From the NCBI GenBank assembly GCA_965371445.1, contig CBDUYN010000240.1, positions 1 to 13,054 on the forward strand: a stretch of 13,054 nt of DNA, read 5' to 3'. This stretch comes from DASWIG01 sp965371445 (GTDB lineage: Bacteria > Acidobacteriota > Thermoanaerobaculia > Multivoradales > J023). Of this stretch, positions 6,164-13,054 are shown piece by piece. Made by a program: the position numbers and the translations under genes. Under the pieces are notes generated by a model, which saw only the letters and a program-made list of their open reading frames with translations, did no database searches and was not told where the DNA came from. Position 1 is the first letter of the stretch. Each line of letters begins with the position of its first letter.

Positions 6164-7699
6164 TCAGTCGTAGATCCCATCGACGAACCAGTCGCCGCTG
6201 CGGCAGTCACGGAAGAGGCGGTAGAGGCCGCCGCCCGTAAGCTCGACGTCCCAGTAGTCGCGCGCGAGCGGCGCTTCGTCCCACCAGCCCTCCTCCAGGC
6301 CCCAGGGCCCCGAGGCGACCTGGACGCGGCCCTCGATCCGGGGCCGCTTCTCGGTCTCCGCCGCCGCCACCGTTCGTACCTCGACCGGCGAGCCCGCCTC
6401 CACCGACGCGGTGATCACCTCGGCGACGAGCGGCGGACGCAGCACCCGCACCGTCAGCAGCCGGCGTCCGGGCCTGGGCGCGAGGCGCCTCTCGGGCGGC
6501 GGCGGCGGGGCGTAGGGTACGAGCGCGAAGCGCTCCGGACGATGGGCGTCGACCGTGCGCGGCGAGCCCGCCCGCCCCTCGCCGAGCATCGCAAAGAGCC
6601 GCGCCAGGGTCGTGGCGAGCTTCTCGGACGAGAGCACCGCCGGACCGAAAAGCCCCAGCTGCGCCCGGCGCGGACGGTCGGGGTGGACCGTCAGCGAGAA
6701 AGCGACGACCGGTCCCCCCGGCGGACGCGCCTCCAGATCGAGGCGTAGGAGCTCGAGCAGCGTCTTCGTGTCCCGGGTCGGCGCCGGCAGAGTGATCGAG
6801 CGCTCGTGGTGGCCGTCGGGCTCGAGCTCGAAGCAGAGGGAGAGCCGCTCGCAGGCGAGGCCGTGGCCGGCCATGCGCCCGACGAGCCGTCCCAGGGCGG
6901 CACGGGCCACGAAGAGGAAGGGCTCGACCTGGACGAGGGGCCACTCCAGCTCCATGCCCTCGGCAAAAGTCGGCGGCACCTGGCGCGGCACGAGCGGCTG
7001 CGGGTCCTCGCCGCGCGCCATCGACTGGAGCGCGTCGCCCTCGCTCCCCAGGCGGCTCGTGATCTCGGCCTCGGGGAGCCGGGCCAGCTCCCCCATCGTA
7101 CGGATCCCCCAACGCTCCAGCTTCGTCAGGGTCCGAGCCGGCGGCAGAAGCTGGACGAGCGGCAAAGGCGCCAGGAAGGCCGCCTCGCCGCCCGCCGGGA
7201 CCACGGTGGGAGAGCCCGGCTTCTCCGCCGCCAGCCGCGCCGCGAGCTTCGACGCCGCGATCCCCACCCAGACCGGCAGGCCGGCGCGGCGCTCGGCGGC
7301 GTCGGTCAGGGCGCAGCCCAGCGACTCCTCCGGCGCGTCGCCGGGGAAGTGGCGCTCGAGGCCGTCGGCGTCGAGGTAGGCGAGACCCTCGCCGGCGTCC
7401 TCGATACGCGGCGAGAAGCTCTCGGCGACGTCGAGGAGCGCCTCCTGGGCGGCCTCCTCGCAGGCGGCGTCGCGGGCGCGGGCGATCAGCTTGGGGAGCC
7501 GGGCACGGGCCTGGGTCAACGAAAAGCCGGGACGGATGCCGGCCCGGCGCGCCAGGCGGGTCGCCGCCACGACGCGCGCCGCGTTGCCGCGGCCGGCCAA
7601 GATCACCAGCGCCTCCTCGCGCAGCTCGGGATCACTGCGCAGACGGGCCGCGAGGGGAAAGAGCGGGACCTTGAGGCAGGCGATGCGCCGGACGCTCAC
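6164..7699 (-). CDS. imuB: ImuB, catalytically inactive Y-family polymerase-like protein
   Basis: Accessory subunit of the ImuA-ImuB-DnaE2 mutasome, which bypasses DNA damage; ImuB links the partners to the beta sliding clamp and does not itself polymerise. It has the Y-family layout (palm/fingers about 5-175, thumb HhH and little-finger region about 180-340) and a typical ImuB tail ending DCRSGDWFVDGIYD. All three metal-binding carboxylates are gone by eye alignment: the N-terminal IxxDMD position reads ACLKVP (Lys10), and the SxDE motif before AYLD reads GEGL (103-106). QLGLF at 347-351 is a good clamp-binding pentapeptide. The start is a GTG at 7699, 5 nt after GGAGG; longer frames upstream run back into imuA. 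It follows imuA by 13 nt, so the two are one operon. 511 residues is normal. Its 3' end lies 8 bp from the crystallin gene's stop. Confidence 0.93.
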   Translation of the reverse strand: MSVRRIACLKVPLFPLAARLRSDPELREEALVILAGRGNAARVVAATRLARRAGIRPGFSLTQARARLPKLIARARDAACEEAAQEALLDVAESFSPRIEDAGEGLAYLDADGLERHFPGDAPEESLGCALTDAAERRAGLPVWVGIAASKLAARLAAEKPGSPTVVPAGGEAAFLAPLPLVQLLPPARTLTKLERWGIRTMGELARLPEAEITSRLGSEGDALQSMARGEDPQPLVPRQVPPTFAEGMELEWPLVQVEPFLFVARAALGRLVGRMAGHGLACERLSLCFELEPDGHHERSITLPAPTRDTKTLLELLRLDLEARPPGGPVVAFSLTVHPDRPRRAQLGLFGPAVLSSEKLATTLARLFAMLGEGRAGSPRTVDAHRPERFALVPYAPPPPPERRLAPRPGRRLLTVRVLRPPLVAEVITASVEAGSPVEVRTVAAAETEKRPRIEGRVQVASGPWGLEEGWWDEAPLARDYWDVELTGGGLYRLFRDCRSGDWFVDGIYD

Positions 7700-7712
7700 G
7701 TCGTCCTCCCGC

Positions 7713-8528
7713 TCAGGCGATGGCACGCTCGGCAAAAGCCGGCACGTTGGCGGCCGGGAGCTCGGCGACGTCGCCGAAAACCTCCGGCGGACGCTCGACG
7801 AGCTCGTCGACCCACCAGGCGACGGCACCGCGGCCGGAGCGCGGGCCGCGGTGCGCCGTCGTCGTGGGCCGGCTCTTGCGCAGCTCGAGGACGCTCTCGC
7901 AGCCGGCGAGAAGCCGCGCCCCCCCCCGGCCGCCGCGCCAGCGCGTCCGCGTCTGGCGCAGCTCCAGGACCACCTGTGCGGCGGTGCCGCTCACCCGGTA
8001 GGGGCTGGCGACGAGGAGGGCTGTGCGCTGGGTACGCGCCGTACGCGCCAGGCGCAACCAGGCCGCCTCGGCGCCGCGCCCGCCGGTAAGCGGCGGCATC
8101 CCCAGGTCGAGGACGACGAGCGGCATCCCCGTCGCGAGGACCACCTCGGCGCTCGCCAGGACGTCTTTCATGCGCCGCGGACGGACCCAGAGGAGCCGCT
8201 CCAGCTCCACCCCCGCCGCCGCCGCACTCTGGGGGTCGAAACCGTCGCCGAGGTCGATCAGGGCCACCGCCTCCCCGGTCCCGGTGACCGCCGCGAGCGC
8301 GCTCAGGACGAAGGCGAAACGCCCGCTGGAGCGCGAGCCGACGACCTCGACCGTCGTCCCGCGCTCGAGGCCTCCGGCGAGCAGCCGGTCAAACGCCGCC
8401 GAAGCCGTCGGCAGGTAAGCCTCCTGCGGCCGGCGCCGGCGCTCCTCCGCGAGCTCGCGCCCGCTTAGAAGCCGCGCCGAAGCGAGCGTCTGACGGAGCT
8501 CGGGGAGGATGTGGTGCAGCGTTCCCAT
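7713..8528 (-). CDS. imuA: ImuA, RecA-like mutasome protein
   Basis: The RecA-fold partner of ImuB in damage-induced mutagenesis; cytoplasmic, 271 residues, as expected for the family. Readable: N-terminal LPTASAAFDRLLAGGLERGTTVEVVG, the P-loop position GSRSSGR (64-70), the strand ALIDLGDGFDPQSAAAAGVE (89-108) followed by LERLLWVRP, a Walker-B-like PLVVLDLG (136-143), and a basic Gly/Arg/Thr-rich tail. The usual P-loop lysine is Arg70 and the following Ser/Thr is Phe, so ATP hydrolysis is doubtful; weakened P-loops are common in ImuA/SulA-like proteins. The ATG at 8528 is the first good start and has no strong ribosome site. It heads the imuA-imuB operon under the divergent promoter region shared with pncB. 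dnaE2, the third usual member, is not in the window. Confidence 0.88.
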   Translation of the reverse strand: MGTLHHILPELRQTLASARLLSGRELAEERRRRPQEAYLPTASAAFDRLLAGGLERGTTVEVVGSRSSGRFAFVLSALAAVTGTGEAVALIDLGDGFDPQSAAAAGVELERLLWVRPRRMKDVLASAEVVLATGMPLVVLDLGMPPLTGGRGAEAAWLRLARTARTQRTALLVASPYRVSGTAAQVVLELRQTRTRWRGGRGGARLLAGCESVLELRKSRPTTTAHRGPRSGRGAVAWWVDELVERPPEVFGDVAELPAANVPAFAERAIA

Positions 8529-8567
8529 GGCGGCGAGTGTTCTCGGTCGATCCCTTCTCTGCTTTCC

Positions 8568-8596
8568 AGGCTAGGCGCTAACGAGGCGTAAGTCAA
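8568..8596 (-). promoter_or_regulatory. Sigma-70-type promoter for imuA-imuB
   Basis: The minus strand has TTGACT (8596-8591, 5 of 6 to TTGACA), a 17-bp spacer and TAGCCT (8573-8568, weak). Two dyads flank it: TTTTAT-N10-ATAAAA (8611-8632) upstream, and CGAG-N4-CTCG (8534-8545) in the predicted leader just before the start codon. Either could bind a damage-responsive repressor, but neither matches a LexA box I know well. Confidence 0.5.
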
Positions 8597-8644
8597 GGTT
8601 TAAATGGAGCTTTTATCGTCATTACTATAAAACGAAATGAATTA

Positions 8645-8673
8645 TTGATAGCAGCGTAAAGTCTCTGCATAGA
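8645..8673 (+). promoter_or_regulatory. Sigma-70-type promoter for the NAD operon
   Basis: TTGATA (8645-8650, 5 of 6 to TTGACA), a 17-bp spacer, then CATAGA (8668-8673) as a weak -10. It sits in the only AT-rich stretch of the intergenic region, and predicts a start near 8680 and a leader of about 200 nt before pncB, long enough for regulatory structure. Tentative because of the -10 box. Confidence 0.45.
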
Positions 8674-8707
8674 AGAGAAATTACCCAGGAAACAGAACTT
8701 TCTGCCA

Positions 8708-8882
8708 GCAAGAGATCCGCCGCCGGGGCGCGGCGGCGGCGATTTGCAGGTCCTGGCCTGGTAGAGCTGCTGGCGCGCCAGCCCGGGCGAGAATCTCTTG
8801 CCTGAGCGGAAAATCGCCCCGGGCCGAGGTATCCACCGGGCAAGTTCTGGGTTATCGTCGGCTGGAAGCCCTTCCGGCAGCC
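8708..8882 (+). ncRNA. Structured pncB leader, candidate riboswitch or attenuator
   Basis: The leader contains a multibranch fold readable by eye. GCAAGAGAT (8708-8716) pairs perfectly with ATCTCTTGC (8793-8801) as a closing stem. Inside are three arms: CCGCCGCC/GGCGGCGG (8717-8739, 7-nt loop), CAGG/CCTG (8747-8760) and the palindrome GCTGGCGCGCCAGC (8769-8782). GGCGATTT (8738-8745), between arms one and two, is exactly complementary to AAATCGCC (8811-8818) just outside the closing stem, which would make a pseudoknot of 6-8 bp. A final hairpin (GGCTG/CAGCC, 8860-8882) abuts the ATG, and no good ribosome site is exposed. The NAD-biosynthetic gene downstream suggests sensing of NAD or a precursor, but it lacks the AACCCCG core I associate with the acidobacterial nadA (NAD+-I) motif. 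Chance pairing in GC-rich DNA is possible for the arms, less so for the closing stem and pseudoknot. Confidence 0.45.
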
Positions 8883-10364
8883 ATGACCATGATCTCGCTC
8901 GAACGTAGCCCGCTGGGCCTTGTGACCGACCTCTACCAGCTCACGATGGCCGCGGGCTACCGGAAAAGCGGCCTCGACGAGCGCGAGGCGGTGTTCCACC
9001 TCTTCTTTCGCCACAATCCCTTCGGCGGCGGTTACAGCCTGGCCTGCGGGCTGGCGCAGGTGGTGGATTTTCTCCAGCGCTTCGGCTTCGACGACGAGGA
9101 CGTCGCCTACCTGGAAACCCTCCGCGGCAACGACAGCCAGGCGCTTTTCGATCGCGGCTTCCTCGACTTCCTGAACGGGCTGCGCTTCTCCTGTGACGTG
9201 GACGTGGTCCCCGAGGGGACGGTGGTCTTCCCTTTGGAGCCCTTGCTCAGGATCCGCGGGCCGCTCGTCGAGTGCCAGATCTTGGAGACCGCGTTGCTGA
9301 CGATCCTCAATTTCCAGACCCTCATCGCCACCAAGGCCTCCAGGGTCTGCCAGGCGGCAGCCGGCGACCCGGTCCTGGAGTTCGGGCTACGCCGCGCCCA
9401 GGGGCTCGACGGCGGGCTCTCGGCGAGCCGTGCCGCCTACGTCGGCGGGTGTGTCGCCACGTCCAACGTCCTCGCCGGCCGGCGGCTGGGCATTCCCGTC
9501 AAGGGAACGCACGCCCACAGCTGGGTGATGTCCTTTGCGTCCGAGGAGGAGGCCTTCGAGGCCTACGCCCGGGCGCTGCCCAACAACTGCATCTTCCTCG
9601 TCGACACCTACGAGACTCTGGGAGGGATCGACCGGGCGATCGAGTCGGCGAGAAGGCTGCGAGCGGCCGGGCACGAGATGATCGGCATTCGCCTCGACTC
9701 GGGGGACCTCTGCCGGCTCAGCATCGAGGCGCGCCGCAAGCTCGACGCGGCCGGATTCCCGGAGGCCCAGATCGTCGCCTCGAACGACCTCGACGAGCGC
9801 TCGATCCTGGAGCTCAAGGCGGCCGGCGCGCGGATCGGGGTCTGGGGCGTCGGCACCAAGCTTGCCACGGCCTACGACCAGCCGGCGCTGGGCGGCGTCT
9901 TCAAGCTTTCTGCCTTCCGCGACGCCGGCGGCGAGTGGACGAGAGTCTTGAAGCTCTCCGAGGAGCCCGTCAAAGTCTCGAACCCCGGCATCCCCCAGGT
10001 TCGGCGGTTCCAGAAAGACGGCCGCTTTCTTGCCGACGTCATCTACGATGAGCTGGAGGGGATCTCCGATCCCTGTGTCCTCGTCGACGCCGAAGGCCGG
10101 GAATCGGCCTTGCCCGACGGCGCCGACGGGGAGGACCTCCTGGTTCCGGTCACGCGCGGCGGCGCCTCGGTGTACCGGCAGCCGGCGCTCGATACGGTCC
10201 GGGAACGGGCCCAGAGGCAGCTCGGGTCTCTCGACGACGCCTGCCGGCGTTTCGAGAGACCCGCGATCTTTCCGGTCGGTCTCGACCTCCACCTCTATCG
10301 TCTCAAAGAACAGTTGATCCGAACCCTTCAGATGCCAACAAAGGAGACTGAACCATGTCGTTAA
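8883..10364 (+). CDS. pncB: Nicotinate phosphoribosyltransferase
   Basis: Cytoplasmic Preiss-Handler enzyme joining nicotinate and PRPP, with ATP hydrolysis, to give nicotinate mononucleotide. Family signatures: TDLYQLTMAAGY near the N-terminus, FRHNPFGGGYSLACGL, EFGLRRAQG (about 162-170), GTHAHSW with the phosphohistidine candidate His212, the IRLDSGD strand, IVASNDLDE, GVGTKLATAYDQPALGGVFKL, and the LSEEPVKVSNPG loop. At 493 residues it is a complete, long (YueK/human-like) NAPRTase. ATG 8883 fits the family N-terminus; a second ATG lies 9 nt later, and neither has an exposed Shine-Dalgarno, consistent with translational control by the leader. First gene of a + strand operon: its last codons overlap the DinB-fold gene by 10 bp, and nadE follows. 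Symbol by family and context. Confidence 0.95.
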   Translation: MTMISLERSPLGLVTDLYQLTMAAGYRKSGLDEREAVFHLFFRHNPFGGGYSLACGLAQVVDFLQRFGFDDEDVAYLETLRGNDSQALFDRGFLDFLNGLRFSCDVDVVPEGTVVFPLEPLLRIRGPLVECQILETALLTILNFQTLIATKASRVCQAAAGDPVLEFGLRRAQGLDGGLSASRAAYVGGCVATSNVLAGRRLGIPVKGTHAHSWVMSFASEEEAFEAYARALPNNCIFLVDTYETLGGIDRAIESARRLRAAGHEMIGIRLDSGDLCRLSIEARRKLDAAGFPEAQIVASNDLDERSILELKAAGARIGVWGVGTKLATAYDQPALGGVFKLSAFRDAGGEWTRVLKLSEEPVKVSNPGIPQVRRFQKDGRFLADVIYDELEGISDPCVLVDAEGRESALPDGADGEDLLVPVTRGGASVYRQPALDTVRERAQRQLGSLDDACRRFERPAIFPVGLDLHLYRLKEQLIRTLQMPTKETEPCR

Positions 10365-10861
10365 GCCACATCTTCATCGCCGAGTTCCAGGTGGAAGCGG
10401 CGAACACCCGCAAGGTCCTGGAAGCCTGTCCCACCGAGAAGCTCGACTGGAAGCCGCACGAGAAGTCCATGACTCTGGGACGTCTTGCCGGCCATCTCGC
10501 CGAGAACCCTGGTTGGGTCGCCTGGATGGTGCGTCCCTCCCTCGACATGGCGACCATGGGCTCGGAGTACGTGCCCTTTGAACCCAAGACGAGGGAGGAG
10601 CTCCTGGCTCACTTCGAGGAGCAGGTCAAGGTCTTCGTCGACACGGTGACTCCGTTGAGCGACGAGGAGCTTCAGGCCGAATGGTCCATGACGCAGGGCG
10701 AGCAGGTGATGATGAAGATGCCTCGTGCCGCGGCCTTTCGGGGCTGGCTCTTCAGCCATACGATCCACCATCGCGGCCAGCTCTCGGTCTACCTGCGGCT
10801 GCTCGACGTCCCGCTGCCGCAGCTCTACGGGCCGACGGCCGACAATCCGGACTTCGGATAG
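10355..10861 (+). CDS. DinB-family metal-binding protein
   Basis: A 168-residue four-helix-bundle protein of the DinB/YfiT superfamily. The metal-binding histidines are present: His47 in RLAGHLAE, and His135 and His139 in SHTIHHRGQLSVYL. The family tail LYGPTADNPDFG and the WKPHEKSMTLGRLAGH segment are also recognisable. Superfamily members include thiol-dependent transferases and many proteins of unknown role; no substrate can be read here. AAGGAG lies 8 nt before the ATG, inside the end of pncB, and the two frames overlap by 10 bp, so translation is probably coupled. nadE starts 24 nt after its stop. Placement between two NAD-pathway genes suggests a link to NAD metabolism or a detoxification partner, which is inference from context only. 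Cytoplasmic, with no signal peptide. Confidence 0.88.
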   Translation: MSLSHIFIAEFQVEAANTRKVLEACPTEKLDWKPHEKSMTLGRLAGHLAENPGWVAWMVRPSLDMATMGSEYVPFEPKTREELLAHFEEQVKVFVDTVTPLSDEELQAEWSMTQGEQVMMKMPRAAAFRGWLFSHTIHHRGQLSVYLRLLDVPLPQLYGPTADNPDFG

Positions 10862-10885
10862 AGTGGGCCGAGGAGGACGAACGGC

Positions 10886-12886
10886 TTGAAGCTGATCAAG
10901 GTCGGTGCCGCGGTGCTCAACCAGACACCGCTCGACTGGGACGGCAACGCGAAGAACGTCAACGCGGCCGTCGCCCGCGCCCGGGAGGAGGGGGTCAGCC
11001 TGCTCTGCCTCCCCGAGCTCTGCGTGACGGGCTACGGCTGCGAAGACGCCTTCCTGTCGGCCGGGGTGCAGAGCACGGCGGTCGATGTCCTCCTCGACGA
11101 GATCCTCCCTTCGACCCAGGGTCTGGCGGTGGCGCTGGGCCTGCCGCTTCAGTTCCGCAAGGCGCTGTTTAACGTCGTGGCCTTTCTCGTCGACGGCCGG
11201 ATCGCCGGCTTCGTAGCCAAACGCTTCCTCGCCGGCGACGGCCTCCACTACGAGCCCCGATGGTTCAAGCCCTGGCCGGAGGGAGGCCGAGTCGAGGTGG
11301 AGCTCCGTGGCGAGCTCTACCCGCTCGGAGATTTCTACTTCACCTGCGACGGCGTCTCCGTGGGGTTCGAGATCTGCGAGGACGCCTGGGTGGCCCGTCG
11401 CCCCGGCAGCCGTCTGGCGGCGCGCGGCGTCGACATCCTGCTCAATCCGAGTGCCAGCCACTTCGCTTTTGGCAAGCACGAGATCCGCCGGCGCTTCGTG
11501 GTCGAGGGCTCCCGGGCTTTTGGCGTCAGCTACGTCTACGCCAACCTGCTCGGCAACGAGGCCGGCCGGGTGATCTTCGACGGCGGTTCGCTCATCGCCT
11601 CCGCGGGGAGCTTCCTGGCGGAAGGCCGGCGCTTCTCCTTTGCCGACATGGAGCTCGTGACCTCGGTCGTCGACGTCGACGAGACCCGGATGCTTCAGGC
11701 ACGCTCGGCGAGCTATCAGCCGGACCTCGATCCCCGACCCGGCGACCAGGTGCGTGTCGACTTCGCCTTTCCAGCGGCGAGCGTGGACCGCGCCAAGCCC
11801 GAAGTCGCGAGTTGGGAACGCGGTACCCGTCTCAAAGAGGAGGAGCTCTCTCGCGCGGTCGCCCTGGGGCTCTTCGACTACCTGCGAAAGAGCCGCTCTC
11901 GGGGGTTCGTCGTGTCGCTTTCCGGAGGCGCCGACTCGGCGGCGACGAGCTGCCTCGTGGCGCTGGCCGTCCGGCTGAGCCTCGCGGACCTCGGACCGGA
12001 CGCATTCTGCGAGAAGCTCGCCTACCTGGGCCTCGACGATCCGACGGCCGAGGCCGTCATCCGCCGGCTTCTCGTCTGCGTCTACCAGGCGACGCGCAAC
12101 AGCTCCGAGACAACCCGCAACGCGGCCCGTGCCGTGGCCGAGAGCATCGGGGCGGAATTCTACGAGCTCGACCTCGACGCTATCGTCGAGTCGTACAAGG
12201 CCCTGGTGGCGGGAGCCGTCGGCCGGGAGCTGACCTGGGAGCGGGACGACGTCACGCTACAGAACATTCAGGCGCGAGCCCGGGGTCCCAGCGTCTGGAT
12301 GCTGGCCAATCTCCGCGGGGCCCTTCTCCTCTCGACGAGCAACCGGTCCGAGGCTGCGGTGGGCTACGCCACCATGGACGGCGACACCTGCGGCGGGCTT
12401 TCGCCGATCGCCGGCATCGACAAGGCGTTTCTGCGCCACTGGCTCCGGTGGATGGAAGAAGAGGGCCCCGAAGGCCTGTCGCCGATCCCTGCCTTGTCCG
12501 AGGTCAACCGCCAGCAGCCGACCGCGGAGCTTCGTCCCCAGAGCGCCGGCCAGACGGACGAGGACGACCTCATGCCCTACCCCGTGCTCGACGCGATCGA
12601 GCGGGCCGCCATCCGCGACAAGAGGGTGCCGATCGAGGTCTACGAGCTGATGCGTGCCGAGCTCGGCGACTACTCCGCCGCACAGCTGGGAGCCTGGGTG
12701 GAACGGTTCTTCCGCCTCTGGTGTCGCAACCAGTGGAAGCGTGAACGCTACGCCCCGTCCTTTCACGTCGACGACGAGAACCTGGACCCCCGCAGCTGGT
12801 GCCGTTTTCCGATCCTCTCCGGCGGCTTCGAGCGGGAGATCTCGGAGCTGCGGGCCCGAGTTGCGAGCGACAGCTTGGCGCCATAG
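10886..12886 (+). CDS. nadE: Glutamine-dependent NAD+ synthetase
   Basis: Last step of NAD+ synthesis: amidates nicotinate adenine dinucleotide using ATP, with ammonia released from glutamine in a fused nitrilase-type glutaminase domain. The N-terminal domain carries the Glu-Lys-Cys triad: Glu44 (LPELCVTGYGCED), Lys112 (VAKRFL) and Cys164 (FEICEDAW). The C-terminal synthetase has the PP-loop SGGADS (346-351), the insertion typical of the ~680-residue mycobacterial-type enzyme, and the STSNRSEAAVGYATMDGD plus GGLSPIAGIDK region. At 666 residues it is complete. The start is a TTG at 10886 placed 9 nt after AGGAGG; the protein then begins MKLIKVGAAVLNQT, as expected. It is third in the pncB-dinB-nadE operon. 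The NaMN adenylyltransferase (nadD) needed between the two steps is not in the window. Confidence 0.96.
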   Translation: MKLIKVGAAVLNQTPLDWDGNAKNVNAAVARAREEGVSLLCLPELCVTGYGCEDAFLSAGVQSTAVDVLLDEILPSTQGLAVALGLPLQFRKALFNVVAFLVDGRIAGFVAKRFLAGDGLHYEPRWFKPWPEGGRVEVELRGELYPLGDFYFTCDGVSVGFEICEDAWVARRPGSRLAARGVDILLNPSASHFAFGKHEIRRRFVVEGSRAFGVSYVYANLLGNEAGRVIFDGGSLIASAGSFLAEGRRFSFADMELVTSVVDVDETRMLQARSASYQPDLDPRPGDQVRVDFAFPAASVDRAKPEVASWERGTRLKEEELSRAVALGLFDYLRKSRSRGFVVSLSGGADSAATSCLVALAVRLSLADLGPDAFCEKLAYLGLDDPTAEAVIRRLLVCVYQATRNSSETTRNAARAVAESIGAEFYELDLDAIVESYKALVAGAVGRELTWERDDVTLQNIQARARGPSVWMLANLRGALLLSTSNRSEAAVGYATMDGDTCGGLSPIAGIDKAFLRHWLRWMEEEGPEGLSPIPALSEVNRQQPTAELRPQSAGQTDEDDLMPYPVLDAIERAAIRDKRVPIEVYELMRAELGDYSAAQLGAWVERFFRLWCRNQWKRERYAPSFHVDDENLDPRSWCRFPILSGGFEREISELRARVASDSLAP

Positions 12887-12958
12887 TTTCCGCGTGGCGA
12901 GTCGGTGGGTGTCGTCCTCATCCGTGGGGCGTGAGGGTGGTCGTGGATTCGGAAGCTC

Positions 12959-13054
12959 ATGGTCTTCGCCCCGGCGTATCTCAGAAATCTCTGGAAGCTG
13001 CTGCCCCGTCTTCTGCCGCGGCCCATCGCGCCCATTTCGGACTGGCTCCTCTTT
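12959..13054 (+). CDS. Possible start of an unidentified gene, cut by the window edge
   Basis: An open frame of 32 codons from an ATG to the right edge, beginning MVFAPAYLRNLWKLLPRLLP and continuing RPIAPISDWLLF. The stop-free upstream part of the frame is short (TGA at 12932-12934) and offers no other start. Only a weak GGAA lies 4 nt before the ATG. The basic, hydrophobic start would suit a membrane-associated protein. Too short to identify; it may be non-coding. Confidence 0.3.
   Translation, partial: MVFAPAYLRNLWKLLPRLLPRPIAPISDWLLF

Noticed and set aside
6806..8089. Long plus-strand open frame across imuB and imuA
   Set aside because: Arg/Gly/Ala-rich antisense shadow spanning two firmly identified genes.
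8708..8801. tRNA-like cloverleaf appearance in the pncB leader
   Set aside because: The closing stem is 9 bp, the first arm is an 8-bp GC stem, and no T-loop (TTCGANT) or anticodon-arm layout is present.
8708..8882. Known NAD+-I (nadA motif) riboswitch
   Set aside because: I could not find the conserved AACCCCG-type core or the two similar tandem hairpins of that class.
1..13054. Mobile elements, CRISPR arrays, tRNA genes or attachment sites
   Set aside because: No transposase or integrase motifs, no regularly spaced direct repeats beyond the two palindromes at 3058-3096, and no T-loop signature in intergenic DNA.

Overview
This is a GC-rich (about two-thirds G+C by impression, not counted) bacterial chromosomal window with compact genes on both strands. 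No tRNA, rRNA, CRISPR array, insertion sequence or phage gene is visible. The mix of a TonB-dependent outer-membrane receptor, an ImuA-ImuB mutasome pair, an acyl-CoA oxidation dehydrogenase and secreted repeat-type domains points to a Gram-negative with an outer membrane. An Acidobacteriota (Thermoanaerobaculia-like) or deltaproteobacterial-type lineage would fit, but no single gene here proves that assignment.

Layout, left to right. (1) A TonB-dependent receptor on the + strand whose true start may lie beyond the left edge. (2) A decayed region (about 2.4-3.1 kb) read on the - strand. It holds the last ~130 codons of a secreted DNRLRE-type protein, its rho-independent terminator, a structured leader, a well-spaced sigma-54 (-24/-12) promoter and two identical TTCTCA-N4-TGAGAA palindromes at enhancer distance. 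The regulatory DNA looks intact while most of the coding sequence is gone. (3) A - strand group: an SGNH-type hydrolase that seems to need a CTG start to keep its catalytic serine, a 3-hydroxyacyl-CoA dehydrogenase, and an orphan C-terminal piece of a GH113-like glycosidase. (4) A + strand secreted beta-gamma-crystallin-type protein with two intact calcium-binding motifs, ending 8 bp from the convergent imuB. (5) imuA-imuB on the - strand, a damage-inducible translesion accessory pair, without dnaE2 in view. (6) A 354-bp divergent intergenic region with one promoter for each direction. On the + side it contains a roughly 130-nt segment with a 9-bp closing stem, three arms and a possible pseudoknot ahead of a nicotinate phosphoribosyltransferase gene. 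(7) A + strand operon: pncB, a DinB-fold metalloprotein overlapping it by 10 bp, and glutamine-dependent NAD+ synthetase nadE. (8) The possible first 32 codons of another gene at the right edge.

The clearest functional unit is the NAD operon. PncB makes nicotinate mononucleotide, an adenylyltransferase encoded elsewhere would make NaAD, and NadE amidates NaAD to NAD+. The DinB-fold protein between them is translationally linked to pncB and has no obvious role in that pathway. The two best candidates for undescribed biology are the folded leader of the NAD operon, as a possible NAD-pathway riboswitch or attenuator of no class I recognise, and the sigma-54/tandem-palindrome promoter driving a structured transcript with little protein left in it.
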